Positions 1 through 7,225 of a stretch of 64,000 bases of DNA are shown here, one piece after another (the stretch's first letter is position 1; each line of letters starts with the position of its first letter). Location: NCBI GenBank assembly GCA_029289235.1, contig JARFTZ010000039.1, positions 1-64,000 on the forward strand, written 5' to 3'. The stretch comes from Gammaproteobacteria bacterium (lineage in GTDB: Bacteria > Pseudomonadota > Gammaproteobacteria > Burkholderiales > Rhodocyclaceae). The notes below the pieces were generated by a model. The model was given only the letters and a program-made list of their open reading frames with translations. It was not told the origin of the DNA and searched no databases. The position numbers and the translations under genes were made by a program.

Positions 1-1
1 C

Positions 2-454
2 CTGACCACGCACGCCTCCAGCCGCACCGGTGTCCGGGCGACCTGTCCGGATTGCCACGTGCCGAAGGCGTTCGGGCCGAAGATGTACGCCAAGATCCGG
101 GCCTCCAAGGACGTCTATCACAACATCCTCGGTACCATCGATACGCCGGAGAAATTCGACGCCTATCGCTCGAAGATGGCCGAGGCCGTATGGGCGCGGA
201 TGAAGGAGACTGACTCGCGCGAATGCCGCGGTTGCCATGACGACCAGAGCTTCGACTACGCGAAGCAGAGCCGTCGCGCGGCGGAAGTCCACCAGGAGGG
301 GCTGAACGCCGGGCAGACCTGCATCGACTGCCACAAGGGCATCGCCCACCGCCTGCCGAACGTCGAACAGTCGATCGGTGCCGAGAAGGGGGGCGTGTCT
401 CAGGACGTTTTCCATCCGGCGCCCATGGTGACGAACGAGGGGAAGGGTAAATAG
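2..454 (+). CDS. NapC/NirT-family multiheme cytochrome c, C-terminal part (gene starts before the window)
   Basis: The reading frame is open from base 2, so only the C-terminal 150 residues are visible. Three c-type heme motifs can be seen: CPDCH at the very start, CRGCH in the middle and CIDCH about 45 residues before the end. NapC/NirT proteins have four hemes and an N-terminal membrane anchor, so the anchor and the first heme site should lie upstream. These proteins pass electrons from quinol to periplasmic reductases such as NapAB. The molybdenum-cofactor operon that follows supports a nitrate-reductase context, since Nap needs Mo-bis-MGD. The tail after the last heme is hydrophilic. I cannot separate NapC from NirT or CymA without the upstream genes. 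Confidence 0.85.
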   Translation: MTTHASSRTGVRATCPDCHVPKAFGPKMYAKIRASKDVYHNILGTIDTPEKFDAYRSKMAEAVWARMKETDSRECRGCHDDQSFDYAKQSRRAAEVHQEGLNAGQTCIDCHKGIAHRLPNVEQSIGAEKGGVSQDVFHPAPMVTNEGKGK

Positions 455-571
455 GGAACGGCCGGCCGACCGGCCGGTCAACTAGCGAGGGCGTGGAGTG
501 AGTTGAAGCAGCACACAAGGCCGCCCGACCTGCGGTACTCTTCCTTTTTTTGCTATCGAGGCTCGTCGCCG

Positions 572-1597
572 ATGTATCCCGTAACCGATACACTGCAGCG
601 CCCCTTACGCGACCTGCGGATCTCGGTGACGGATCGTTGCAACATGCGCTGCACTTACTGCATGCCGCGCGAGGCGTTCGGCAAGAATTTTGTTTTTCTG
701 CAACGCGCGGAATTGCTCGGCTTCGAGGAAATCACCCGGCTGGCGCGGCTGTTCGTCGGGCTGGGCGTGCGCAAGCTGCGTCTGTCCGGTGGCGAGCCGC
801 TGCTGCGCCATGGCGTCGAGCGGCTGATCGAACAATTGGCCCGGCTCGAGGACGATCGCGGCCGCCCCGTCGAAGTCGCCCTGACCACCAACGGCACCCT
901 GCTCGCGGCCAAGGCACACAGCCTCAAGGACGCCGGCCTGACCCGGCTGACTGTCAGCCTCGATGCCCTGAGTGCGGAAGTCTTCCGCAAGATGAGCGAC
1001 TCCGGCGTCGCCGTCGGACGCGTCCTCGACGGCATCGCCGCCGCGCAAGCCGTGGGGCTGGCGCCGGTCAAGGTCAACACCGTGGTCAAGCGCGGCGTCA
1101 ATGAAGGCGAGATCCTGCCGCTGGTGCGGCACTTCCGGCTCAGCGGCGTCATCCTGCGCTTCATCGAATTCATGGACGTCGGCACCACCAACGGCTGGCG
1201 GCTCGACGACGTCGTTACCGCGCAGGAAATTCTGGAGCGGATCGACCGTGCCCACCCGCTCCGTCCGGTTGACCCCAACTACGTCGGCGAAGTCGCCAAG
1301 CGCTGGGCGTTTGTTGATGGTGGCGGCGAGATCGGCGTGATCGCCTCGGTGACCCAGGCCTTCTGCCACGAATGCACCCGTCTGCGCCTGTCGACCGACG
1401 GCCGGCTTTATACTTGCCTCTTCGCGAACGAGGGCTACGACCTGCGCAGCCCGTTGCGCGGCGGCGAGGGCGATCAACACCTGCGCGAGCGGGTCGTCGC
1501 ACTCTGGTCGCGCCGGGGTGACCGCTACTCGCAGTTGCGCCATGACGCGACGGCGTTGCCGGTAAAGAAAATCGAAATGTCGTACATCGGCGGCTGA
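572..1597 (+). CDS. moaA: GTP 3',8-cyclase MoaA (molybdopterin step 1)
   Basis: Radical-SAM enzyme that starts Moco synthesis by converting GTP to 3',8-cH2GTP. The radical-SAM cluster motif CNMRCTYC gives C23, C27 and C30. A second cluster site near the C-terminus is seen in FCHECTRLRL followed by YTC. The protein ends in the conserved Gly-Gly. I chose ATG 572, with GAGG upstream, because family homology begins there; the frame stays open to a TTG at 503 but the extra 23 residues do not look like MoaA. It has 341 residues, normal for the family. It is the first gene of an eight-gene Moco operon, with moaC 22 bases downstream. Confidence 0.96.
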   Translation: MYPVTDTLQRPLRDLRISVTDRCNMRCTYCMPREAFGKNFVFLQRAELLGFEEITRLARLFVGLGVRKLRLSGGEPLLRHGVERLIEQLARLEDDRGRPVEVALTTNGTLLAAKAHSLKDAGLTRLTVSLDALSAEVFRKMSDSGVAVGRVLDGIAAAQAVGLAPVKVNTVVKRGVNEGEILPLVRHFRLSGVILRFIEFMDVGTTNGWRLDDVVTAQEILERIDRAHPLRPVDPNYVGEVAKRWAFVDGGGEIGVIASVTQAFCHECTRLRLSTDGRLYTCLFANEGYDLRSPLRGGEGDQHLRERVVALWSRRGDRYSQLRHDATALPVKKIEMSYIGG

Positions 1598-1619
1598 GCG
1601 CTGCCAGACAGGAATCGCC

Positions 1620-2141
1620 TTGAACGAAACCCAGGATCTCACCCATTTTTCCGCGACCGGGCGGGCGCGCATGGTCGACGTCTCCGGCAAGGATGAAACG
1701 CGCCGCGTCGCTGTCGCCAGCGGTCTCCTGCGCATGCAGCCGGCAACGCTGGAACGCATTCGCGCCGGCACCATCGCCAAGGGCAACGTCCTAGCGGTGG
1801 CCGACGTCGCCGCCGTGATGGCCGCGAAGCGCACACCGGAAATGATCCCGATGTGCCATTCGCTGCCGCTCTCTGGCGTCGAGGTTGCCTTTGCCGAAAT
1901 CGCGAACGCCGACGGTGAAGGCTGTGTCGGCATCAAGGCAATGGTGACCGCCACCTGCGTCGGGCAGACCGGCGTCGAGATGGAGGCATTGTGTGCGGTA
2001 AGCGCCGCGTTGCTTACCATCTACGACATGTGCAAGGCCATCGACCGCGGCATGCGCATCGAAAACGTGCAGCTTGAGGAAAAGCGCGGCGGCAAGAGCG
2101 GCGTGTGGTTGCGCAACAGCACGCCGGGAGGCCTTGCATGA
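1620..2141 (+). CDS. moaC: Cyclic pyranopterin monophosphate synthase MoaC
   Basis: Converts 3',8-cH2GTP into cyclic pyranopterin monophosphate, acting directly after MoaA. The family N-terminus (LTHF...GRARMVDVSGK) and the active-site stretch MCHSLPLSGVEV are present, as is the late DMCKAIDRGM segment. It has 173 residues, slightly longer than usual because of a short C-terminal tail. The best start is TTG 1620, preceded by AGGAA; the next ATG would remove the conserved LTHF segment. Its stop codon overlaps the moaD start (ATGA), which suggests translational coupling. Confidence 0.95.
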   Translation: MNETQDLTHFSATGRARMVDVSGKDETRRVAVASGLLRMQPATLERIRAGTIAKGNVLAVADVAAVMAAKRTPEMIPMCHSLPLSGVEVAFAEIANADGEGCVGIKAMVTATCVGQTGVEMEALCAVSAALLTIYDMCKAIDRGMRIENVQLEEKRGGKSGVWLRNSTPGGLA

Positions 2142-2380
2142 TCACCGTGCTGTTCTTCGGCCCGGTGGCCGACCGCGTCGGCGAGCGCCAGATCGACGTG
2201 CCGTTCCGCGAGGGCATGTGCTGGCAGGACGTGCGCGATGAACTGACACCGCGCTACCCCGAAGCCTTCGCGTTGGTCTCGATCGCCGCGGTGAACGGCG
2301 AACGGGTGCGCGACGATGTCCGCACGCCGCTGGCCGACGGCGCGGAGATCGTCTTCATGTCGCGTTTTTCCGGAGGCTGA
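2138..2380 (+). CDS. moaD: Molybdopterin synthase sulfur-carrier subunit MoaD
   Basis: Small ubiquitin-like sulfur carrier of molybdopterin synthase. It has 80 residues and ends in FSGG; the terminal Gly-Gly is adenylated and thiocarboxylated in this family. ATG 2138 overlaps the moaC stop by four bases. A longer frame exists upstream, but it would add residues lying over moaC and is not expected. The MoaE partner follows at once, one base after the moaD stop, as in most Moco operons. Confidence 0.93.
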   Translation: MITVLFFGPVADRVGERQIDVPFREGMCWQDVRDELTPRYPEAFALVSIAAVNGERVRDDVRTPLADGAEIVFMSRFSGG

Positions 2381-2381
2381 G

Positions 2382-2807
2382 ATGAACGACGCGGTTCGAC
2401 TGCAACTGGAGGACTTCTCGCAGGATGAGGAAGTCTGCGCCCTGCGCGCTGGCTCAATGCGCATGGGCGGGATCGCCACCTTTCTCGGCTGCGCGCGCGA
2501 CTTCTCCGAAGGCCGCGAGGTCTGCGAGATCGGCTTCGACGCCTACCGCCCGATGGCGCTGGCCGAGCTGCAGAAACTGCGCACCGAGGCCATCGAACGC
2601 TTCGGCCTGATCGAGGCGCGTATCGTGCATCGGCTCGGCACCGTCCGCGCCGGCGACAATATCGTCTTCATCGCCACCGGTGCCGAACACCGCGCCCCCG
2701 CGCTGGAGGCCTGTCGCTGGCTGATCGACGAACTGAAGGAACGCGTGCCGATCTGGAAGAAGGAAATCACCCCGAGCGGCGAAGCGTGGGTGACGCCGCA
2801 TCCCTGA
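2382..2807 (+). CDS. moaE: Molybdopterin synthase catalytic subunit MoaE
   Basis: Catalytic subunit that takes sulfur from MoaD thiocarboxylate to build the dithiolene of molybdopterin. Typical MoaE features are visible: GGIATFLGCAR-like text near the start, the LTHR-equivalent IVHRLG stretch, and the conserved C-terminal pattern VPIWKKE near the active-site lysines. It has 141 residues, normal length. ATG 2382 follows the moaD stop directly; the frame is open further upstream but that part is a shadow of moaD. Confidence 0.94.
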   Translation: MNDAVRLQLEDFSQDEEVCALRAGSMRMGGIATFLGCARDFSEGREVCEIGFDAYRPMALAELQKLRTEAIERFGLIEARIVHRLGTVRAGDNIVFIATGAEHRAPALEACRWLIDELKERVPIWKKEITPSGEAWVTPHP

Positions 2808-2815
2808 GGAACCCT

Positions 2816-3310
2816 ATGACCCCACCCGTATTCATCTTCGTTGGCCACTCCAATTCCGGCAAGACGACCTTCGTCGAGAAACTCATTCCGCAACTGACCG
2901 CTCGCGGCCGGCGCGTGGCGACGATCAAGCACGCGCACCACAAGGTCGAGCTCGACAGCGAAGGCAAGGACAGCTGGCGCTACAAGAACGCCGGTGCCGA
3001 GATGAGCATGCTGGTGACCACCACGGCGCTGCAGCTGGTGGCAGACGCCGTCGATCGCCGCGAACCGTTGCAACTGGCCGAGCGCTTTCTCGGCGAAGCC
3101 GACCTGGTGCTCGCCGAAGGTTTCTCGCATGCGGCGGGGCCGAAGCTCGAGGTGCTGCGCCGCGCCAACGGCAAGCCGCCGCGTTGCGCGCTCGAAGACG
3201 GGCTGATCGCCATCGTCACCGATTGCCCGGAGGTCTACCCGGAGCTGCCGCATTTCGCGCTCGACGATGCGGCCGGGGTGGCCGAATTCCTGCTCTCGCG
3301 CGCGCCGTGA
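2816..3310 (+). CDS. mobB: Molybdopterin-guanine dinucleotide biosynthesis adaptor MobB
   Basis: P-loop GTPase-like accessory protein that assists MobA in attaching GMP to molybdopterin. The Walker A motif GHSNSGKTT lies at residues 10-18, followed by the family stretch TIKHAHH. It has 164 residues. ATG 2816 sits eight bases after moaE with AGGA just upstream. It overlaps the next gene by four bases (GTGA). MobB is not strictly required in other bacteria, but its place beside mobA fits a bis-MGD pathway serving NasA and probably Nap. Confidence 0.93.
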   Translation: MTPPVFIFVGHSNSGKTTFVEKLIPQLTARGRRVATIKHAHHKVELDSEGKDSWRYKNAGAEMSMLVTTTALQLVADAVDRREPLQLAERFLGEADLVLAEGFSHAAGPKLEVLRRANGKPPRCALEDGLIAIVTDCPEVYPELPHFALDDAAGVAEFLLSRAP

Positions 3311-3906
3311 TCTCCGATTGCACGGGGCTGGTGCTGGCCGGCGGCGAGTCGCGCCGGATGGGCGTCGACAAGCCCGGATTGGCGTTCGGCGGGAGCACCT
3401 TGCTCGACCGCATGGTCGGGCGGCTGCAGGCTGTTTTTCCGCGCGTCATCGTCAGCGTGCGGACGCCGCGACCCGACGTCGCCGTGCCGCAGGTCTGCGA
3501 TGCCCATCCCGCCGGCGGCCCGCTGGCCGGCCTGTGCGCCGGCATCGCGGCGGTGAGCACGCCCTGGGTCTTCGCCGTTGCCGCCGACATGCCCTTCCTG
3601 CACCCCGCGGTGATCCGGCACCTGGCTGCGCGGCGTGAAGGGGTTCAGGCCGTCGTGCCGGTGATCGGCGGCTTTCCGCAGCCGCTGGCGGCCTACTACG
3701 CGACGAGCGCGTTGCCGACGATCCGCGCGCTGCTCGATGCGCCCGGCAAACACAGCCTGCGCGCCGCGCTGGAACGGCTGCGCGTCTGTCTTGTCGATGA
3801 AGACGAACTGCAGGCGATCGATCCCGGTCTGCACAGTTTTTTCGACCTCGATACGCCGGCCGATCTGGCGGCGGCGAGGCACCATGAAGACGAGGTGAAA
3901 CAGTGA
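3307..3906 (+). CDS. mobA: Molybdenum cofactor guanylyltransferase MobA
   Basis: Transfers GMP from GTP to molybdopterin to give MGD, the form used by DMSO-reductase-family enzymes such as NasA. The nucleotidyltransferase signature LAGGESRRMGVDK is near the N-terminus. A ladder of family motifs follows (VCDAHPAGGPLAGLCAGI, AADMPFL, FDLDTPADL). I chose GTG 3307, which overlaps the mobB stop, because residues encoded upstream show no MobA similarity. It has 199 residues. The gene overlaps moeA by four bases. Confidence 0.94.
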   Translation: MISDCTGLVLAGGESRRMGVDKPGLAFGGSTLLDRMVGRLQAVFPRVIVSVRTPRPDVAVPQVCDAHPAGGPLAGLCAGIAAVSTPWVFAVAADMPFLHPAVIRHLAARREGVQAVVPVIGGFPQPLAAYYATSALPTIRALLDAPGKHSLRAALERLRVCLVDEDELQAIDPGLHSFFDLDTPADLAAARHHEDEVKQ

Positions 3907-5162
3907 GCGAGAACAACAACCTGTCGGTCAGCGCGGCGCAGGCCTGCGTGCTGGGCTTCGCGGAAACCGACGGCAGCGAGGAAATCCCGCTGGAGCGCGC
4001 ACTCGGCCGCGTTCTGGCCGAGGACGTGCGCGCCAACCGCGACCAGCCGCCGTACGACGTCTCGGCGATGGACGGCTTCGCCGTGCGCAGCGCCGATCTT
4101 GCGACCGGCGGCGTCCTGCTGACCGTCATCGAGGACATCAAGGCCGGCGATCTGCCCAAAAAGACCGTGGCCAGCGGCCAGTGCGCGCGCATCATGACCG
4201 GCGCGCCGGTGCCGCCCGGCGCCGATGCGGTGATCCGCGTCGAAGACACCCGGATGCTCACCGATGACTCCGTCGAAATCACCGTGCCGGTCAAGGCCGG
4301 CAACGACATCCGCGTGCGCGGCGAGAACATGCGCCACGGCGACGTCGTGCTGCACGCCGGTACCGAGATCACCCCGGGCGTGATCGGCCTGCTGGCGACG
4401 GTCAAGCGTGCCCGCGTCAACGTCCATCGCCGGCCGCGCGTGGCGATCCTTTCAAGCGGCGACGAGCTCGAAGCGCTGGAAGCGCCGTTCGACGCCGACA
4501 AGATTCCCGAATCGAACAGCCACGCGCTGATGGCGCAGCTGCAGGCGCTCGGCATCGAGCCGGTGCGTCTCGGCATCGCCCGCGACGACCCGGCGGAACT
4601 CGCCGGCTTCCTCCGGCAGGGGCTCGACTACGACGTCCTGCTGGTCTCCGGCGGTTCCTCGGTCGGCGTGCACGATCACGTGCGGCCGACGCTCGAAGCG
4701 CTCGGCGTCGCCATGCATTTCTGGCGCGTCGAGATGAAGCCGGGGCACCCGCTGGCCTTCGGCACGCGCGGCGGAACGCTGGTCTTCGGCCTGCCCGGCA
4801 ATCCGGTGTCGAGCATGGTCTGCTTCGAACAGTTCGTCCTGCCGGCGCTGCGGCGGAGGATGGGCCACCCGGCCCTGTTCCGGCGCACCGTCACGGCCAC
4901 CCTGGCGCATCCGCTCAAGCATCGCCCGGGGCGCATGGAATTCATCCGCGTCACCCTGGCGACGGAGGCGAACGGGCGTCTGCGGGCGACCTCCACCGGT
5001 GCGCAGAGCAGCGGCGATCTCTGCTCGATGGCTCGCGCCGACGGCCTGCTCGTGGTGCCGGCGGAAAGCGGCAACCTGGCGGCAGGCGACCTTGTACAGG
5101 TGCAGTTGCTCGACGGCAGCCTGTACCAGCGCACGGCCGGTTTTGTGGAGGAGGCTGCATGA
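3903..5162 (+). CDS. moeA: Molybdopterin molybdotransferase MoeA
   Basis: Inserts molybdate into adenylylated molybdopterin to form Moco. Visible family motifs include PPYDVSAMDGFAV, RIMTGAPVPPGADAV, the central VSGGSSVGVHD stretch and FGLPGNPVSSMVCF. It has 419 residues, full length. The start is GTG 3903, overlapping the mobA stop in a GTGA junction. The stop overlaps mogA. Together moeA and mogA carry out the last two steps of Moco formation. Confidence 0.96.
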   Translation: MSENNNLSVSAAQACVLGFAETDGSEEIPLERALGRVLAEDVRANRDQPPYDVSAMDGFAVRSADLATGGVLLTVIEDIKAGDLPKKTVASGQCARIMTGAPVPPGADAVIRVEDTRMLTDDSVEITVPVKAGNDIRVRGENMRHGDVVLHAGTEITPGVIGLLATVKRARVNVHRRPRVAILSSGDELEALEAPFDADKIPESNSHALMAQLQALGIEPVRLGIARDDPAELAGFLRQGLDYDVLLVSGGSSVGVHDHVRPTLEALGVAMHFWRVEMKPGHPLAFGTRGGTLVFGLPGNPVSSMVCFEQFVLPALRRRMGHPALFRRTVTATLAHPLKHRPGRMEFIRVTLATEANGRLRATSTGAQSSGDLCSMARADGLLVVPAESGNLAAGDLVQVQLLDGSLYQRTAGFVEEAA

Positions 5163-5707
5163 ACACAGCAATGAACGCGCGGATCGGCATCCTGACGGTC
5201 TCCGACCGTGCCAGCCGCGGCGATTACGAGGACAAGGGCGGACCGGCGATCCGCGCCTGGCTGACGCAGGCGCTGAGCAGCCCGTGGGAGGCCGTCGCGC
5301 GGGTGATACCCGACGAACAGCCGCTGATCGAGGCGGCGCTGATCGAGATGGCCGACACGGCGGGATGCAGCCTGGTGGTGACGACTGGCGGCACCGGGCC
5401 GGCGCTGCGCGACGTGACGCCGGAAGCCACCGAGGCGGTGTGCAGCAAGATGCTGCCCGGCTTCGGTGAACTGATGCGCACGGCGTCGCTGAAGTTCGTC
5501 CCGACGGCGATCCTCTCGCGCCAGACTGCCGGCATCCGCGGCCGCTGCCTGATCGTCAATCTGCCCGGCAAGCCGTCGGCGATCGATGATTGCCTGCAGG
5601 CGGTGTTCCCGGCCATTCCCTACTGCATCGACCTGATCGAGGGCGCCTGGCTGGAGGCCGATCCGGACTTCTGCAAAGCCTTCCGGCCGGCGCACGCGAA
5701 GAAGTGA
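5159..5707 (+). CDS. mogA: Molybdopterin adenylyltransferase MogA
   Basis: Adenylylates molybdopterin so that MoeA can insert molybdenum. The MoCF-domain signature TTGGTGPALRDVTPEA is clear, as is the N-terminal IGILTVSDRAS. It has 182 residues; the closely related MoaB is similar, but the length and the position after moeA favour MogA. ATG 5159 overlaps the moeA stop. It is the last gene of the operon and is followed eight bases later by a 138-bp repeat whose palindromes may end the transcript. Confidence 0.92.
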   Translation: MNTAMNARIGILTVSDRASRGDYEDKGGPAIRAWLTQALSSPWEAVARVIPDEQPLIEAALIEMADTAGCSLVVTTGGTGPALRDVTPEATEAVCSKMLPGFGELMRTASLKFVPTAILSRQTAGIRGRCLIVNLPGKPSAIDDCLQAVFPAIPYCIDLIEGAWLEADPDFCKAFRPAHAKK

Positions 5708-5714
5708 GTGGCGA

Positions 5715-5852
5715 TTATTGCTTCGGCACGATGAAGCATAAAGACCTCGTCATACCGGCGCAGGCCGGTATCCAGTATCGGAGAGCAATCGCCGGCTGGA
5801 CCCCGGCCTTCGCCGGGGTGACGAATTCAAACATTACCTTGCCGAATCAATA
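5715..5852 (+). repeat. 138-bp dispersed repeat, copy A (inverted partner at 27434-27571)
   Basis: This block is the reverse complement of 27434-27571 with three differences in 138 positions by my alignment. Its core holds two palindromic arms, 5748-5775 and 5796-5823, of the CGTCATNCCGGC...GCCGGNATCCAG type found elsewhere in the window. It lies between mogA and thpR. The unique flanks beyond the palindromic core are also shared with copy B, so the whole unit, not only the core, was duplicated. Confidence 0.93.
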
Positions 5853-5865
5853 ACCGGCGACAGGC

Positions 5866-6384
5866 ATGCGTCTTTTTTTTGCCATTTGGCCGCCAGCACC
5901 GGTAGCCCTGTCGCTGGCAAGGCTGGCTGATACGCTGGCGCAACGGTTTGGCGGCCGCGCGACCCGGCGGGAAACGATTCATCTGACACTGGCGTTTCTC
6001 GGTGACGTCGAGGAGGAGCAACTGCCGGCGGTACTGGATGTGGCGCGCGAGGTGACGGCAAAGTCTTTTGAAATGACCTTTGACCGGTTGGGGTTCTGGC
6101 GCCATAACCGCTTGATCTGGGCGGGGGGCGCGTCAGTGCCCCCGGAATTGCAGACACTGGTGGTCGCTCTGCGAGAACGATTGCTTGCGGCGTCCCTGCC
6201 GTGCGATGCCTCGCAGTCATTCGTGCCGCACCTCACGCTAGTGCGCAAGGTGGGCGACAGCCATCCCGTGCTGCCGCAACTTTCCTCGATGAATTGGGCG
6301 TGCGATCGCTTCGTCCTGGTGCGGTCGCAACTCGGCGCGGGCGGGGCGGGGTACGCCATCGTGGCTGAGTTTCCTTTGGCGTAA
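5866..6384 (+). CDS. thpR: RNA 2',3'-cyclic phosphodiesterase (ThpR/LigT family)
   Basis: Member of the 2H phosphoesterase family that opens 2',3'-cyclic phosphates on RNA and also has 2'-5' RNA ligase activity in vitro. Both catalytic HxTx motifs are present: HLTL at residue 39 and HLTL at residue 122. The N-terminus MRLFFAIWPP is typical. It has 172 residues, normal. The start ATG follows the repeat closely, so its promoter may lie inside or before the repeat. It converges on the IF-1 gene with a 25-base gap. Confidence 0.93.
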   Translation: MRLFFAIWPPAPVALSLARLADTLAQRFGGRATRRETIHLTLAFLGDVEEEQLPAVLDVAREVTAKSFEMTFDRLGFWRHNRLIWAGGASVPPELQTLVVALRERLLAASLPCDASQSFVPHLTLVRKVGDSHPVLPQLSSMNWACDRFVLVRSQLGAGGAGYAIVAEFPLA

Positions 6385-6409
6385 TAACGGCCAAAGGCTA
6401 AAGGCGGGT

Positions 6410-6670
6410 TTAGCGCCGGCGCGGTGTTCTCGCGGGCGCCGGCGAGCGGCCTTCGAGATGGCGGAAGTTGATGCGGCCCTTGCTCAGGTCGTAGGGTGAC
6501 AGTTCGAGCGTCACCTTGTCACCTGCCAGGATGCGGATGCTGTGCTTGCGCATCTTGCCGGCCGTATAGGCGACCAGCTTATGTCCGTTGTCGAGCAGGA
6601 CGAGATAGCGTGCGTCGGGCAGGACTTCCATGACGACGCCTTGCATTTCAAGTAGTTCTTCTTTGGCCAT
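6410..6670 (-). CDS. infA: Translation initiation factor IF-1, extended variant
   Basis: S1/OB-fold factor that binds the ribosomal A site during initiation. The canonical text is present: [32 protein letters not shown] and [15 protein letters not shown]. It has 86 residues, against about 72 for the usual protein, because of a Pro/Arg-rich tail (APARTPRRR). A very strong GGAGGT site precedes ATG. It is not in a ribosomal-protein operon but next to a cold-shock gene. Betaproteobacteria often carry such a second IF-1; I infer, but cannot show, that a standard copy exists elsewhere. Confidence 0.94.
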   Translation of the reverse strand: MAKEELLEMQGVVMEVLPDARYLVLLDNGHKLVAYTAGKMRKHSIRILAGDKVTLELSPYDLSKGRINFRHLEGRSPAPARTPRRR

Positions 6671-6700
6671 GAAAGCACCTCCGGAAAAAATGAAAAAACA

Positions 6701-6722
6701 AAACCCGGCATAGGCCGGGTTT
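6701..6722 (-). terminator. Intrinsic terminator downstream of the cold-shock gene
   Basis: Read on the minus strand, a short GC-rich hairpin (AAACCCGGC / GCCGGGTTT arms) is followed by a T-rich run. It lies between the end of the cold-shock gene (6777) and the start of infA (6670), so most cold-shock transcripts should stop before infA. Confidence 0.75.
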
Positions 6723-6776
6723 TCTCGGTGGCGCAGAAGGGCGGACGCTGTCCGCCGAAATGGGCCGCAGTGCGGT

Positions 6777-6983
6777 TTAGTCGGCTTCGCGGATGTTGGA
6801 AGCCTGCTTGCCTTTTTGTCCTTCGGTGATGTCGAAGGTCACGCGCTGGCCTTCTTTCAGGGTCTTGAAGCCTTTCGACTGGATCGCCGAGAAGTGCGCG
6901 AAGAGGTCTTCGCCGCCGTTGTCCTGAGAGATGAAGCCGAAGCCCTTGGCATCGTTAAACCACTTGACTGTACCTGTTGCCAT
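6777..6983 (-). CDS. Cold-shock-domain protein (CspA family)
   Basis: Single OB-fold nucleic-acid-binding protein of 68 residues. RNP1 (KGFGFI) and RNP2 (LFAHF) motifs are present, with the typical start [11 protein letters not shown]. It probably acts as an RNA chaperone. The upstream region is long and gene-free (6984-7225), as expected for a cold-shock gene with a long 5' leader. The family has many paralogs, so I give no specific gene letter. It is followed by an intrinsic terminator and then infA. Confidence 0.95.
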   Translation of the reverse strand: MATGTVKWFNDAKGFGFISQDNGGEDLFAHFSAIQSKGFKTLKEGQRVTFDITEGQKGKQASNIREAD

Positions 6984-7134
6984 ATTCCTGTATTTCCAAA
7001 AAATGTAGAAAGGGGCTAACCCCTTGTTTGAAGGCGAGGATCAAGAAAGCGACGCGGAAAACGGGGAAGTGGTCTGCAGAACTGCAGGGGCTAACCAGAG
7101 AACAACAACACGAACTTGACAATCGCTGTGCGGC

Positions 7135-7163
7135 ACTATGCACCAAAAAACGGATGGATGCAA
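7135..7163 (-). promoter_or_regulatory. Candidate sigma-70 promoter for the cold-shock gene
   Basis: On the minus strand TTGCAT and CATAGT are separated by 17 bases. This would give a 5' leader of about 140 nt before the cold-shock start codon, a length typical of cspA-like genes. Both hexamers are imperfect, so this is a weak call. Confidence 0.3.
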
Positions 7164-7225
7164 GTAAATTGCTGATTTTTATAAAATTTGGAAAAAATGC
7201 CTTCCGTGCGTTGCAGGCTGGCGGT

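Noticed and set aside
460-478. GC-rich palindrome after the cytochrome gene as a terminator
   Set aside because: The stem is short and no T run follows directly; the T-rich stretch at about 541-551 is too far away.
5748-5823. CRISPR-like array or insertion sequence at the palindromic repeats
   Set aside because: Each site has only two inverted arms, with no regular spacers, no transposase and no target duplication that I can see.
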